From Sulfitobacter sp. OXR-159 (GTDB lineage: Bacteria > Pseudomonadota > Alphaproteobacteria > Rhodobacterales > Rhodobacteraceae), in NCBI RefSeq assembly GCF_034377145.1, contig NZ_CP139707.1, positions 3,112,501 to 3,176,500 of the forward strand: a stretch of DNA of 64,000 bases, in the 5' to 3' direction. The position numbers and the translations under genes are program-made. The notes under the pieces are model-generated. The model made no database searches. It saw nothing but the letters and a program-made list of their open reading frames with translations, and was not told where the DNA came from. Below are positions 55,987 through 64,000 of this stretch, piece by piece. Numbering within the stretch: position 1 is the first letter of the stretch; every line of letters begins with the position of its first letter.

Positions 55987-57156
55987 GTGTTCTCCACCTG
56001 ACAGGAGATTCCCATCGGCAACGTGATGTGCCATATTTGAGGCATGAGACGCCATGACATCTGCCTTTACCTTGGCCCCGCCGACCGTACTGAGCTTCAA
56101 GCCCTGATCAGCAACCGCAACACTGCGCGCAAGCTTGTCTGGCGGGCCGAGATCGTCCTGGCCACAGCGGACGGTCATGGCACGTTCGAGATTATGCGAC
56201 GCGCGGGCACGTCGAAACCCACGGTCTGGCGCTGGCAGCAGCGGTATCTCGATGAGGGCGTGGCCGGTCTCAAGCGTGACAAGACGCGACCCTCGCGGGT
56301 GCCGCCTTTGCCCGTGGAAACAAGGCTGAAGGTGATCGCCAAGACGGTGCAGGAAACCCCGCCCAATGCAACGCACTGGAGCCGCGCGCTAATGGCCGAA
56401 GCCATGGGCATCTCGCCGTCGAGCGTCGGCCGCATCTGGGCAGAAGCTGGCTTGAAGCCGCATCTCACGAAGGGGTTCAAGGTCTCGAACGACCCAAAGT
56501 TCGAGGAGAAGGTCACCGATATCGTCGGGCTCTACCTCGACCCGCCAGACCGTGCCGTGGTGCTCTGCGTCGATGAGAAATCCCAGATCCAGGCGCTGGA
56601 TCGCACCCAGCCCGGACTGCCGCTCAAGAAGGGCCGTGCCGCGACCGTAACGCACGATTACAAACGCCATGGCACGACCACGCTGTTTGCTGCGCTGGAT
56701 GTGAAATCAGGCACCGTCATTGGCGATTGCATGCCACGCCATCGTGCGCAGGAGTTCCTGAAATTCCTCCGACAGATCGACAAGGCTGTGCCCACGCGGC
56801 GCGATGTGCATCTGGTGCTCGACAACTACGCCACCCACAAGACGCCTGAGGTAAAGGCCTGGCTCGAAAAGCATCCGCGCTTCAAGCTGCACTTCACGCC
56901 CACCAGCGCGTCATGGCTGAACCTGGTGGAGCGCTTCTTTGCCGAGATCACATCAAGGCGCATCCGGCGCGGCAGCTATTCCAGCGTCGATGATCTTGAG
57001 GCCGCGATCTACGACTATCTGGCCCACCACAACGAGAAGCCAAGGCCCTTCAAATGGACCAAAACCGCAGAGGATATCCTCACCCGGGAACGTCGCGCGC
57101 TGGACAAGCTCGATGAAACTCGCGGAAACAGGTAGGAAGTGTCAGACTCAGAGCAC
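55987..57156 (+). mobile_element. IS630-family element, copy 1 (complete)
   Basis: 1170 bp plus a TA duplication (55985-55986 and 57157-57158). The ends are imperfect inverted repeats: GTGTTCTCCACCTGACA at the left, and GTGCTCTGAGTCTGACA as the reverse complement of the right. The reconstructed target is TCTAGC, i.e. CTAG. It carries one intact transposase gene and interrupts the unknown partner gene in the opposite orientation. Confidence 0.93.
56044..57135 (+). CDS. IS630-family transposase (copy 1)
   Basis: 363 residues, intact. N-terminal helix-turn-helix regions (ELQALISNRNTARKLVWRAEIVLATADG ... TVWRWQQRYLDEGVAGLKRDKTR; then MAEAMGISPSSVGRIWAEAGL) precede a DDE superfamily domain. The catalytic acids are in VLCVDEKSQIQALDR, LVLDNYATHKTPEV and NLVERFFAEITSRRIRRG. 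It moves the element into TA dinucleotides by cut-and-paste. Confidence 0.93.
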   Translation: MRRHDICLYLGPADRTELQALISNRNTARKLVWRAEIVLATADGHGTFEIMRRAGTSKPTVWRWQQRYLDEGVAGLKRDKTRPSRVPPLPVETRLKVIAKTVQETPPNATHWSRALMAEAMGISPSSVGRIWAEAGLKPHLTKGFKVSNDPKFEEKVTDIVGLYLDPPDRAVVLCVDEKSQIQALDRTQPGLPLKKGRAATVTHDYKRHGTTTLFAALDVKSGTVIGDCMPRHRAQEFLKFLRQIDKAVPTRRDVHLVLDNYATHKTPEVKAWLEKHPRFKLHFTPTSASWLNLVERFFAEITSRRIRRGSYSSVDDLEAAIYDYLAHHNEKPRPFKWTKTAEDILTRERRALDKLDETRGNR

Positions 57157-58227
57157 TAGCCTCTCACGCTTTAATGTTCGATTAAAGTTCCTGGCTCCGT
57201 ATTCGATCACTTGACCGATGGCCCTTGAGTTCTTTTTCGTGAACAGCGAGCCAACCACTGGAACGGTCTTGCGGTTGACCCTTGGCGATGGATCCTGACC
57301 TGCCACTTCCCGCCAAAAACGCTCAACATTAAGTCCCCGCCGCGTGGAAAACCGATCTAAGTAATCAGGAAAAATCTCTGAGAGTATGTCATAGGCTTCA
57401 TCTCCATCGCCAGTTCTCGAAAGAGTTTTCAACGTGTCGACAAACTTCGACACTTCCCGCTCAATTTCTAGTCTGTCCGCAATTTCATGGTCCGCCCTCC
57501 ATTCACTTAAATCTGCCGTTACAATACTCGGAGAAGATATACTCGCCACAAGTGAGATCGGGATACTCTCTTGGAAACGATTTTCTGCTCTTACGTTGTC
57601 GACAGAATATAATGTCGCGGGTACTTCACCTTCACGACTACGAGATAGGCCCAATTCTCCAAAAAATCGTCTTAGGCTATTTACCTGAATCTCTTGTGCC
57701 ACTCCCTTAGAAGCTGCTTCGTTTGAAATCGGTAATTCAGGTAACGATTTGACGCGGAGATTCTTCTGACTAGTAGGAGAAATAGACAAAAGGTCAAAAG
57801 ATACCTTGTCAATCTTCTTTCGCACTGAGAACAGCCTTGGACCATCGATCGATTTTTCGAAGAGCTCCCGTCCGGCAATCGTAAGGTTTAATCTGCTATC
57901 TGCTTCGCTCACGAAGCCATGAACTGTCGCTTCATTAACGACGAAAGCGATCTCGTCGTCGTTGTAGCCAAAGAATGCAGACACTTGCCCTCTTTCAATA
58001 CCCGGTGCTGAATGAATAATTCGAAGCAAAAACTCAAGAGTTGGCGAGAATTTCTCAGAACCGGCGACCTTGTATTCGACTAAAAAATGTCGGCAAGGTA
58101 AAGCTAATTCAATAGTTCCAACGACAATCTTATCCTCATCTACAGCCTCATTTTCTTCTCCCGTCAAGTGTTTTTCTTGGTAAGGGTTTTGGCTTACGGA
58201 AAGTATCTTTCTCTTGGACCGTTTCAT
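57157..58227 (-). pseudogene. 5' fragment of an unknown gene downstream of the helicase
   Basis: It starts at ATG 58227, which lies inside the IS1380 target duplication, 2 bases after the helicase stop in the ancestral order. It encodes 357 residues before IS630 copy 1. A winged-helix-like segment is visible at about residues 68-125 (EFLLRIIHSAPGIERGQVSAFFGYNDDEIAFVVNEATVHGFV, then LNLTIAGRELF). The rest (SLRRFFGELGLSRSREGEVPATLYSVDN; EREVSKFVDTLKTLSR; YDILSEIFPDYLDRFSTRRGLNVERFWREVAGQDP) is not recognised. Joined to 55523-55984 it gives a 510-residue protein in frame. Confidence 0.78.
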
Positions 58228-58229
58228 AC

Positions 58230-59900
58230 CCCACATTTCCCAAGTAAGGCGCTGATTTCGCTGTCCTGACCATTATATTTCCTATATAAAACATGGTGTT
58301 GAAGGCTGCGAGGGGCGCGTTTCATGGATCACCCAGAGGGTGCGGGCTTGCAACGGGCAGATCGGGTGGATTTCGACCCTCGCGTGCGGCTGGAATTTCG
58401 CGGCACGCAGCTCAGTTCCGACGGCGGCCTTCTGGTGATGCGCGAGCTTGATGACGCGCTCGGGTTGTCCGATTTGGCGTCAGCGGCGCTGCGCGATACT
58501 CGCTCTGGCAAGAACACGGTCCATCGGCTCGACGGCCTGTTCCGGCAATCAGTCTTTGGGCGGCTGGCCGGATACGAGGATGTCAACGACGCCAACCGTC
58601 TCGCCTGCGATCCGGTCATGCGCCAAGTTGTCGGCGGCAGAGCGGTCGATGCACAAGCGGCCTCGGCATCGCAGATGGGACGGTTCGAGACCGAGACGCT
58701 GGCTCTGGCCGGGAACCGTGCCGCGCTGGCCGACCTGAACGGGCAATGGATCGACCGGTTCCATGACCGTAACGGGCTGAAGTACATCGTTCTGGACATG
58801 GACAGCTCGGTCAGCCCGACCCATGGCGACCAGGAAGGGTCCGCCTGGAATGGCCATTTCGACTGTAGCTGCTATCACCCCAACTTTCTGTTCAACCAGT
58901 TCGGGATGCTGGAACGCTGCGCCCTGCGCCATGGCAACGTCCACAGCGCCGATGGCTGGCGTGATGTTCTCGACCCCGTCATTGCGCGCTACGCGGAGCG
59001 CGACCTTGGTGGCAGGTTCTTCCGGGCCGATGCTGCCTACGCGATCCCGGCGATCTATGAGCGATTGGAAGAAGCGCGGTTCTTCTACGCCATCCGGCTG
59101 CCCGCAAACGCGGTCCTCAAGGACAAGATCGCGCATCGGCTAACGCGCCCTGTCGGGCGGCCGTCACTGACCAAGGTCAAGCGGTTCTTCGAGGAATTCG
59201 AGTATCAGGCGGCGTCCTGGGACAAGGAACGCCGGGTGATCGCCAAGATCGAATGGCATCCGGGCGAACTGTTCCCGCGTGTCGGCTTCATCGTCACCAA
59301 CCTGCCGATGGAGCCGGACTGGGTGGTGCGGTTCTACAACCAGCGCGGCACCGCCGAGCAGCACATCAAAGAGGGCAAATACGCCTTTCGCTGGACGCGG
59401 CTGTCGTGCCGGAAGTTCCGCGACAATGAGGTGCGGCTGCAACTGCACGCCCTGGCGTACAACCTGGCCACCTTCTTGCGCTGCATCGAGCTGCCCGAAG
59501 CCATGGCCGACTGGTCGTTGACCAGCCTGCAACTGAAGCTGATCAAGATCGGGGCACGTGTGGTCCGTCACGCCCGCACCATCACCTTCCAGCTGGCCGA
59601 GGTCGCTGTCACCGGCACGATGGTACGCGCCATCCTCGCCGCTATCCGCCGATTGCGAGCGCCACCGCTATGCGCATGATCGCGATCCACGCTCAAACTG
59701 AACGAAAGCGGCTGGACAGATCTGTCCGCTGCGCTGAAAAACGCCGCCCCTGGGCAAGGAAACAGCGGCTTCGCGGTCTGATCCGTCCAGATCCAGCAGT
59801 CTGCGCGACCGCAGGTGCCGCTTGCGGCAGAAAATCCTTGTCTAGCGATCGGATACAGGCGATCTTCACCTCAAACGACACGCCACCTGGGGAATGCAGG
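58230..59900 (+). mobile_element. IS1380-family element
   Basis: 1671 bp. The ends are related: CCCACATTTCCC at the left and CCTGCATTCCCC as the reverse complement of the right. The target duplication is TCATAC (58224-58229 and 59901-59906), or its 5-bp core. The element lies between the helicase stop and the start of its partner gene. Confidence 0.85.
58324..59679 (+). CDS. IS1380-family transposase
   Basis: 451 residues, intact. The family start VDFDPRVRLEFRGTQLSSDGGLLVMRELDDALGL is present. DDE-type residues are in YIVLDMDSSVSPTHGDQEGSAWNGHF, FRADAAYAIPAIYERLE and YNQRGTAEQHIKEGKYAFRWTRLSC. The length and termini match the IS1380 family. It is probably active. Confidence 0.92.
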   Translation: MDHPEGAGLQRADRVDFDPRVRLEFRGTQLSSDGGLLVMRELDDALGLSDLASAALRDTRSGKNTVHRLDGLFRQSVFGRLAGYEDVNDANRLACDPVMRQVVGGRAVDAQAASASQMGRFETETLALAGNRAALADLNGQWIDRFHDRNGLKYIVLDMDSSVSPTHGDQEGSAWNGHFDCSCYHPNFLFNQFGMLERCALRHGNVHSADGWRDVLDPVIARYAERDLGGRFFRADAAYAIPAIYERLEEARFFYAIRLPANAVLKDKIAHRLTRPVGRPSLTKVKRFFEEFEYQAASWDKERRVIAKIEWHPGELFPRVGFIVTNLPMEPDWVVRFYNQRGTAEQHIKEGKYAFRWTRLSCRKFRDNEVRLQLHALAYNLATFLRCIELPEAMADWSLTSLQLKLIKIGARVVRHARTITFQLAEVAVTGTMVRAILAAIRRLRAPPLCA

Positions 59901-59906
59901 TCATAC

Positions 59907-61322
59907 TCAACCCTCTTGCTCTACATTCCCGATGCTTCGGTCAATTAAGGTATCTGCGCTGATCACTGTTGCTCGGCCTTGCGAGGCCAGCTCTGAAAAC
60001 TCTGATGCGGCGCTTGCAATTGGAGTCCCGGGGCGCCACGCATTCCTATTTCCTACGATAAACAATCGATCCATCGCGCGACTAAATGCAACATTAATTC
60101 TGTTTGGGGCAATCAAGAACCCTTCCCGTATAGATCGTTCTCCGTTCACAACTAAACCGTTTTTGTTGTTTCGAACCAATGAGAGTATGACGATTGGGTT
60201 CTCCTTACCTTGGTAGCTGTCTACGGTCCCCACCTTTAGACCTTTATTCAAATACCTACTGGCACACGACATATTCAATTTTCGCTTTAGGAGGTCGCGC
60301 TGTGCTGCGTACATGCAAATTACCCCAATTCCCGCTTCATAATCGGTTTGACTTTCGAGCCATCTGGCAACGGTATCGTCAGCAACCCACTTTTCGATGA
60401 GTCCTACGATGGCATCAGCTTCAGCTTCATTGACTTTACTGGAGCTTCCCTTTGGGCTGGTTTCATATCCCGCCTTCCCCAAGCTATCCGTCTCTACCCA
60501 AGCGACTTCATTCTCCAAGATCTTTTCAAGCACACTTGGTGGGAGCACTGGTTCGTGGCGTCCGGCCGAAAGGTTTAATCCAGGATAGAAAGTCTTAGAA
60601 ACAATTTGATTGATTGCCGGTAACATTCTGTATTGGCGCTGCAAACTGAATCCACCAGTTTCGGCATATGGTGAACAAAACACCCGCTCGAAATCTGATA
60701 CCAGTATATCGCTTCGCTTCAGCTTAAGTTCTCTAGAAACCCTTTCGACGACGGCTGGCTCGTGGTGAGGTTGAAGCTGAGCGTGGTCACCGACCATGAC
60801 TGTCCATCGCGAGGCTTGAAGCGGCACGAGCAGTTCGCTAGCTGTACACCGCGCTGCCTCGTCAACAATAACAAGGTCAAAAGGCGTAGTGGTTAGCCCC
60901 AAAGAGCGACGACCTAGCCCTACGCAAGTTCCCGCGACTATCTGGCGCGTGCCTGCAAAGAAGGGTTCAAAACTTCTAGACACAGACGAGCTAGCTCCAA
61001 TAAAATCCTTCGCAAGGCGTATGATTTCGCGTAGCTTTTCAATTTTGTCGTCCCCGAGACCAATAGGTCTGCAGTCTAACTTAATGATTTGAGAAACGAC
61101 AGCGTTTGGAACTTCCAACATTTCGTTATCGTCTGTGCTAACTTCTCCTTCTGGAATAACCGATGCGATCTGTTGCTCCAGAGACATCAACAAATTATGC
61201 TTCCGCTTATTTGAGTCGTTGGGATCACGTGAAGCCATTGATAATCGTTCAATCGAACTCACCATATCGTTGATTGTGGTTTCCACCACGCAAATTTTGT
61301 CCGAGATATCTTCAGGAACTCC
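59907..61322 (-). pseudogene. 3' part of a UPF1-like SF1 helicase gene
   Basis: It encodes the C-terminal 471 residues of the interrupted helicase. Motifs are Walker B DEAA in LVIVDEAARCTASELLVPLQ (about 60849-60880), GDHAQLQPHHEP, FSLQRQYRMLPAINQIVSK (about 60624-60650), VGTVDSYQGKENPIVILSLVRNN (about 60175-60232) and RINVAFSRAMDRLFIVGNR (about 60055-60100). These are the AAA_11/AAA_12 motifs of the UPF1-like family. The stop at 59907 abuts the IS1380 target duplication. The codon composition is AT-richer than the backbone. The 5' edge is an IS630 insertion at 61323. Confidence 0.88.
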
Positions 61323-61324
61323 TA

Positions 61325-62494
61325 GTGTTCTCCACCTGACAGGAGATTCCCATCGGCAACGTGATGTGCCATATTTGAGGCATGAGACGCCATGACATCT
61401 GCCTTTACCTTGGCCCCGCCGACCGTACTGAGCTTCAAGCCCTGATCAGCAACCGCAACACTGCGCGCAAGCTTGTCTGGCGGGCCGAGATCGTCCTGGC
61501 CACAGCGGACGGTCATGGCACGTTCGAGATTATGCGACGCGCGGGCACGTCGAAACCCACGGTCTGGCGCTGGCAGCAGCGGTATCTCGATGAGGGCGTG
61601 GCCGGTCTCAAGCGTGACAAGACGCGACCCTCGCGGGTGCCGCCTTTGCCCGTGGAAACAAGGCTGAAGGTGATCGCCAAGACGGTGCAGGAAACCCCGC
61701 CCAATGCAACGCACTGGAGCCGCGCGCTAATGGCCGAAGCCATGGGCATCTCGCCGTCGAGCGTCGGCCGCATCTGGGCAGAAGCTGGCTTGAAGCCGCA
61801 TCTCACGAAGGGGTTCAAGGTCTCGAACGACCCAAAGTTCGAGGAGAAGGTCACCGATATCGTCGGGCTCTACCTCGACCCGCCAGACCGTGCCGTGGTG
61901 CTCTGCGTCGATGAGAAATCCCAGATCCAGGCGCTGGATCGCACCCAGCCCGGACTGCCGCTCAAGAAGGGCCGTGCCGCGACCGTAACGCACGATTACA
62001 AACGCCATGGCACGACCACGCTGTTTGCTGCGCTGGATGTGAAATCAGGCACCGTCATTGGCGATTGCATGCCACGCCATCGTGCGCAGGAGTTCCTGAA
62101 ATTCCTCCGACAGATCGACAAGGCTGTGCCCACGCGGCGCGATGTGCATCTGGTGCTCGACAACTACGCCACCCACAAGACGCCTGAGGTAAAGGCCTGG
62201 CTCGAAAAGCATCCGCGCTTCAAGCTGCACTTCACGCCCACCAGCGCGTCATGGCTGAACCTGGTGGAGCGCTTCTTTGCCGAGATCACATCAAGGCGCA
62301 TCCGGCGCGGCAGCTATTCCAGCGTCGATGATCTTGAGGCCGCGATCTACGACTATCTGGCCCACCACAACGAGAAGCCAAGGCCCTTCAAATGGACCAA
62401 AACCGCAGAGGATATCCTCACCCGGGAACGTCGCGCGCTGGACAAGCTCGATGAAACTCGCGGAAACAGGTAGGAAGTGTCAGACTCAGAGCAC
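61325..62494 (+). mobile_element. IS630-family element, copy 2 (complete)
   Basis: 1170 bp, the same length as copy 1, with TA at 61323-61324 and 62495-62496. The reconstructed target is CCTAGC (again CTAG). It interrupts the helicase gene; deleting the element plus one TA rejoins the frame. Confidence 0.93.
61382..62473 (+). CDS. IS630-family transposase (copy 2)
   Basis: 363 residues, with the same predicted protein as copy 1 at every position compared, and the same intact DDE residues (VDEKSQ, LDNYATHK, VERFFAE). The lack of differences points to a very recent duplication. Confidence 0.93.
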   Translation: MRRHDICLYLGPADRTELQALISNRNTARKLVWRAEIVLATADGHGTFEIMRRAGTSKPTVWRWQQRYLDEGVAGLKRDKTRPSRVPPLPVETRLKVIAKTVQETPPNATHWSRALMAEAMGISPSSVGRIWAEAGLKPHLTKGFKVSNDPKFEEKVTDIVGLYLDPPDRAVVLCVDEKSQIQALDRTQPGLPLKKGRAATVTHDYKRHGTTTLFAALDVKSGTVIGDCMPRHRAQEFLKFLRQIDKAVPTRRDVHLVLDNYATHKTPEVKAWLEKHPRFKLHFTPTSASWLNLVERFFAEITSRRIRRGSYSSVDDLEAAIYDYLAHHNEKPRPFKWTKTAEDILTRERRALDKLDETRGNR

Positions 62495-63180
62495 TAGCGA
62501 TTTTCCAGCGATACGAATTCGGTCTTTAAAGGAAGCCGAAAACCGATCTTTGAGAGATTGCTCCAAATTTCGTGCGAAATACTGTTGAAGTTCGCCCGTG
62601 GCGTCCACTGTATTTGCACCCACCCGGAAGACACTTGGCTTCTCCCCCTCATTGGCAAAATGCTTTATTACACCTTCAATAGCAGTGTTAACGGCTTCAT
62701 GGGATTGGCTACTTAACAAGACGCTTCGCGCTAGCCCATGAGTAAGGGCATAATGAGCAAGGGCGGCAATAAACCGCGTCTTGCCAGTTCCAGGGGGGCC
62801 TTGGACAAGGCTCAATGGCCTCTTTGAAATCACACCCCTCAATGCCAGTTCTTGTTCCTCGTTCAATTGATAGGACGCAATCAGGTCATTATCTGGGACC
62901 CATGAAAAGTTGGTTGGTATAGAGTTTCTCTGGGGATCAAAAGCGGAGACCAAGTCGGCCGTACGTCCGCTGCCTTGTAGTACTTTATCAACGGCATCTT
63001 TGCGACGCTTCAAGCTTTCCGACGTGAAGAAGCTTTCAAACCGCAAGCGTGTTCCGGCTTCAATCCTCAAGCTGGCCTTTTCCCAAAAGGAATCAACGTA
63101 AACACAATCTCTTCTGGACTGCCGTACATCCAACTGCCCTATCTTCGCCCACCTTCCAGCTTTGGTTTCTTTTTCAACTA
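62495..63180 (-). pseudogene. Middle part of the UPF1-like helicase gene (Walker A)
   Basis: It encodes 228 residues between two IS630 copies. The Walker A motif GPPGTGKT is at 62777-62800, preceded by the Q-motif-like YQLNEEQELALRGVISKRPLSLVQ and followed by SSQSHEAVNTAIEGVI. The upstream part (KAGRWAKIGQLDVRQSRRDCVYVDSFWEKASLRIEAGTRLRFESFF) looks like the N-terminal barrel region of such helicases. The frame is open through the left edge of IS630 copy 3, so the gene continues beyond it, outside the window. Confidence 0.85.
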
Positions 63181-64000
63181 GTGTTCTCCACCTGACAGGA
63201 GATTCCCATCGGCAACGTGATGTGCCATATTTGAGGCATGAGACGCCATGACATCTGCCTTTACCTTGGCCCCGCCGACCGTACTGAGCTTCAAGCCCTG
63301 ATCAGCAACCGCAACACTGCGCGCAAGCTTGTCTGGCGGGCCGAGATCGTCCTGGCCACAGCGGACGGTCATGGCACGTTCGAGATTATGCGACGCGCGG
63401 GCACGTCGAAACCCACGGTCTGGCGCTGGCAGCAGCGGTATCTCGATGAGGGCGTGGCCGGTCTCAAGCGTGACAAGACGCGACCCTCGCGGGTGCCGCC
63501 TTTGCCCGTGGAAACAAGGCTGAAGGTGATCGCCAAGACGGTGCAGGAAACCCCGCCCAATGCAACGCACTGGAGCCGCGCGCTAATGGCCGAAGCCATG
63601 GGCATCTCGCCGTCGAGCGTCGGCCGCATCTGGGCAGAAGCTGGCTTGAAGCCGCATCTCACGAAGGGGTTCAAGGTCTCGAACGACCCAAAGTTCGAGG
63701 AGAAGGTCACCGATATCGTCGGGCTCTACCTCGACCCGCCAGACCGTGCCGTGGTGCTCTGCGTCGATGAGAAATCCCAGATCCAGGCGCTGGATCGCAC
63801 CCAGCCCGGACTGCCGCTCAAGAAGGGCCGTGCCGCGACCGTAACGCACGATTACAAACGCCATGGCACGACCACGCTGTTTGCTGCGCTGGATGTGAAA
63901 TCAGGCACCGTCATTGGCGATTGCATGCCACGCCATCGTGCGCAGGAGTTCCTGAAATTCCTCCGACAGATCGACAAGGCTGTGCCCACGCGGCGCGATG
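63181..64000 (+). mobile_element. IS630-family element, copy 3 (cut by window end)
   Basis: It starts GTGTTCTCCACCTGACAGG after a TA at 63179-63180, as in copies 1 and 2, and runs to the last base. It interrupts the helicase gene upstream of the Walker A region, in the same orientation as the other copies. Confidence 0.92.
63238..64000 (+). CDS. IS630-family transposase (copy 3, partial)
   Basis: The first 254 residues of the same transposase as in copies 1 and 2, with no difference noticed; the window ends before the second catalytic Asp. Confidence 0.92.
   Translation, partial: MRRHDICLYLGPADRTELQALISNRNTARKLVWRAEIVLATADGHGTFEIMRRAGTSKPTVWRWQQRYLDEGVAGLKRDKTRPSRVPPLPVETRLKVIAKTVQETPPNATHWSRALMAEAMGISPSSVGRIWAEAGLKPHLTKGFKVSNDPKFEEKVTDIVGLYLDPPDRAVVLCVDEKSQIQALDRTQPGLPLKKGRAATVTHDYKRHGTTTLFAALDVKSGTVIGDCMPRHRAQEFLKFLRQIDKAVPTRRD

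Noticed and set aside
55984..56376. 130-residue minus-strand frame occurring identically three times
   Set aside because: It is repeated only because it lies inside the IS630 copies; it is antisense to the transposase.

Overview
The window looks like chromosome (or chromid) of a marine Roseobacter-group alphaproteobacterium (Rhodobacterales, Sulfitobacter-like). This rests on the high-GC codon use, a one-protein Sat-CysC sulfate-activating enzyme, a full urtABCDE urea transporter operon, an mreBCD-mrdA-rodA cell-shape operon, an alphaproteobacterial heat-shock sigma factor, the rsmI-yraN-gshB neighbourhood, and CtrA-like boxes in front of comM. The genus is inferred; no 16S or other taxonomic marker is present.

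Positions 1-50,400 are dense, mostly core backbone with short intergenic gaps and many 4-base ATGA/GTGA overlaps. In order: the 3' part of an NAD synthetase-like gene with a degraded ATP-binding loop; an SH3 surface protein; an iron-sulfur photolyase/SDR pair; leuA with a short leucine-rich leader peptide; the elongasome operon (mreB, mreC, mreD, mrdA, rodA); an M3 peptidase; moeB-dut-coaBC; rpoH; two genes probably used in cobalamin salvage; a GST; comM; the rsmI-yraN-gshB-hydrolase operon; a LppC-like lipoprotein and glnD; a CHAP lipoprotein and murJ; a rhomboid relative lacking its catalytic residues; trpS; a deacetylase/nitroreductase/EI24 operon; methylmalonyl-CoA epimerase; a response regulator; a hemerythrin; a two-gene restriction-modification system (MT-A70 methylase plus BglII/BstYI-like nuclease); aspS; and urtEDCBA.

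Positions 50,400-55,500 are a junction. The sat-cysC gene is flanked on both sides by short, decayed right ends of IS630-family elements. Its strong terminator is followed by a mosaic of an IS630 remnant, a complete IS3-family element with a -1 frameshift site, and a 5'-truncated IS110 transposase.

Positions 55,500-64,000 hold the most unusual structure. A lower-GC, minus-strand two-gene operon is visible beneath four insertions. The upstream gene is a UPF1-like SF1 helicase of at least 699 residues that continues beyond the window. The downstream gene encodes a 510-residue protein of unknown family. Two complete IS630 copies and one copy cut by the window edge, which match over everything compared and share one orientation, lie inside these genes. 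An IS1380 element sits between them, exactly at the second gene's start codon. Removing each complete IS630 copy with one copy of its TA duplication restores a continuous reading frame. The operon was therefore intact until recently and has been silenced by transposition. A UPF1-like helicase with an uncharacterised partner in a mobile-DNA-rich region is a plausible inactivated anti-phage or anti-plasmid system; that role is inference.
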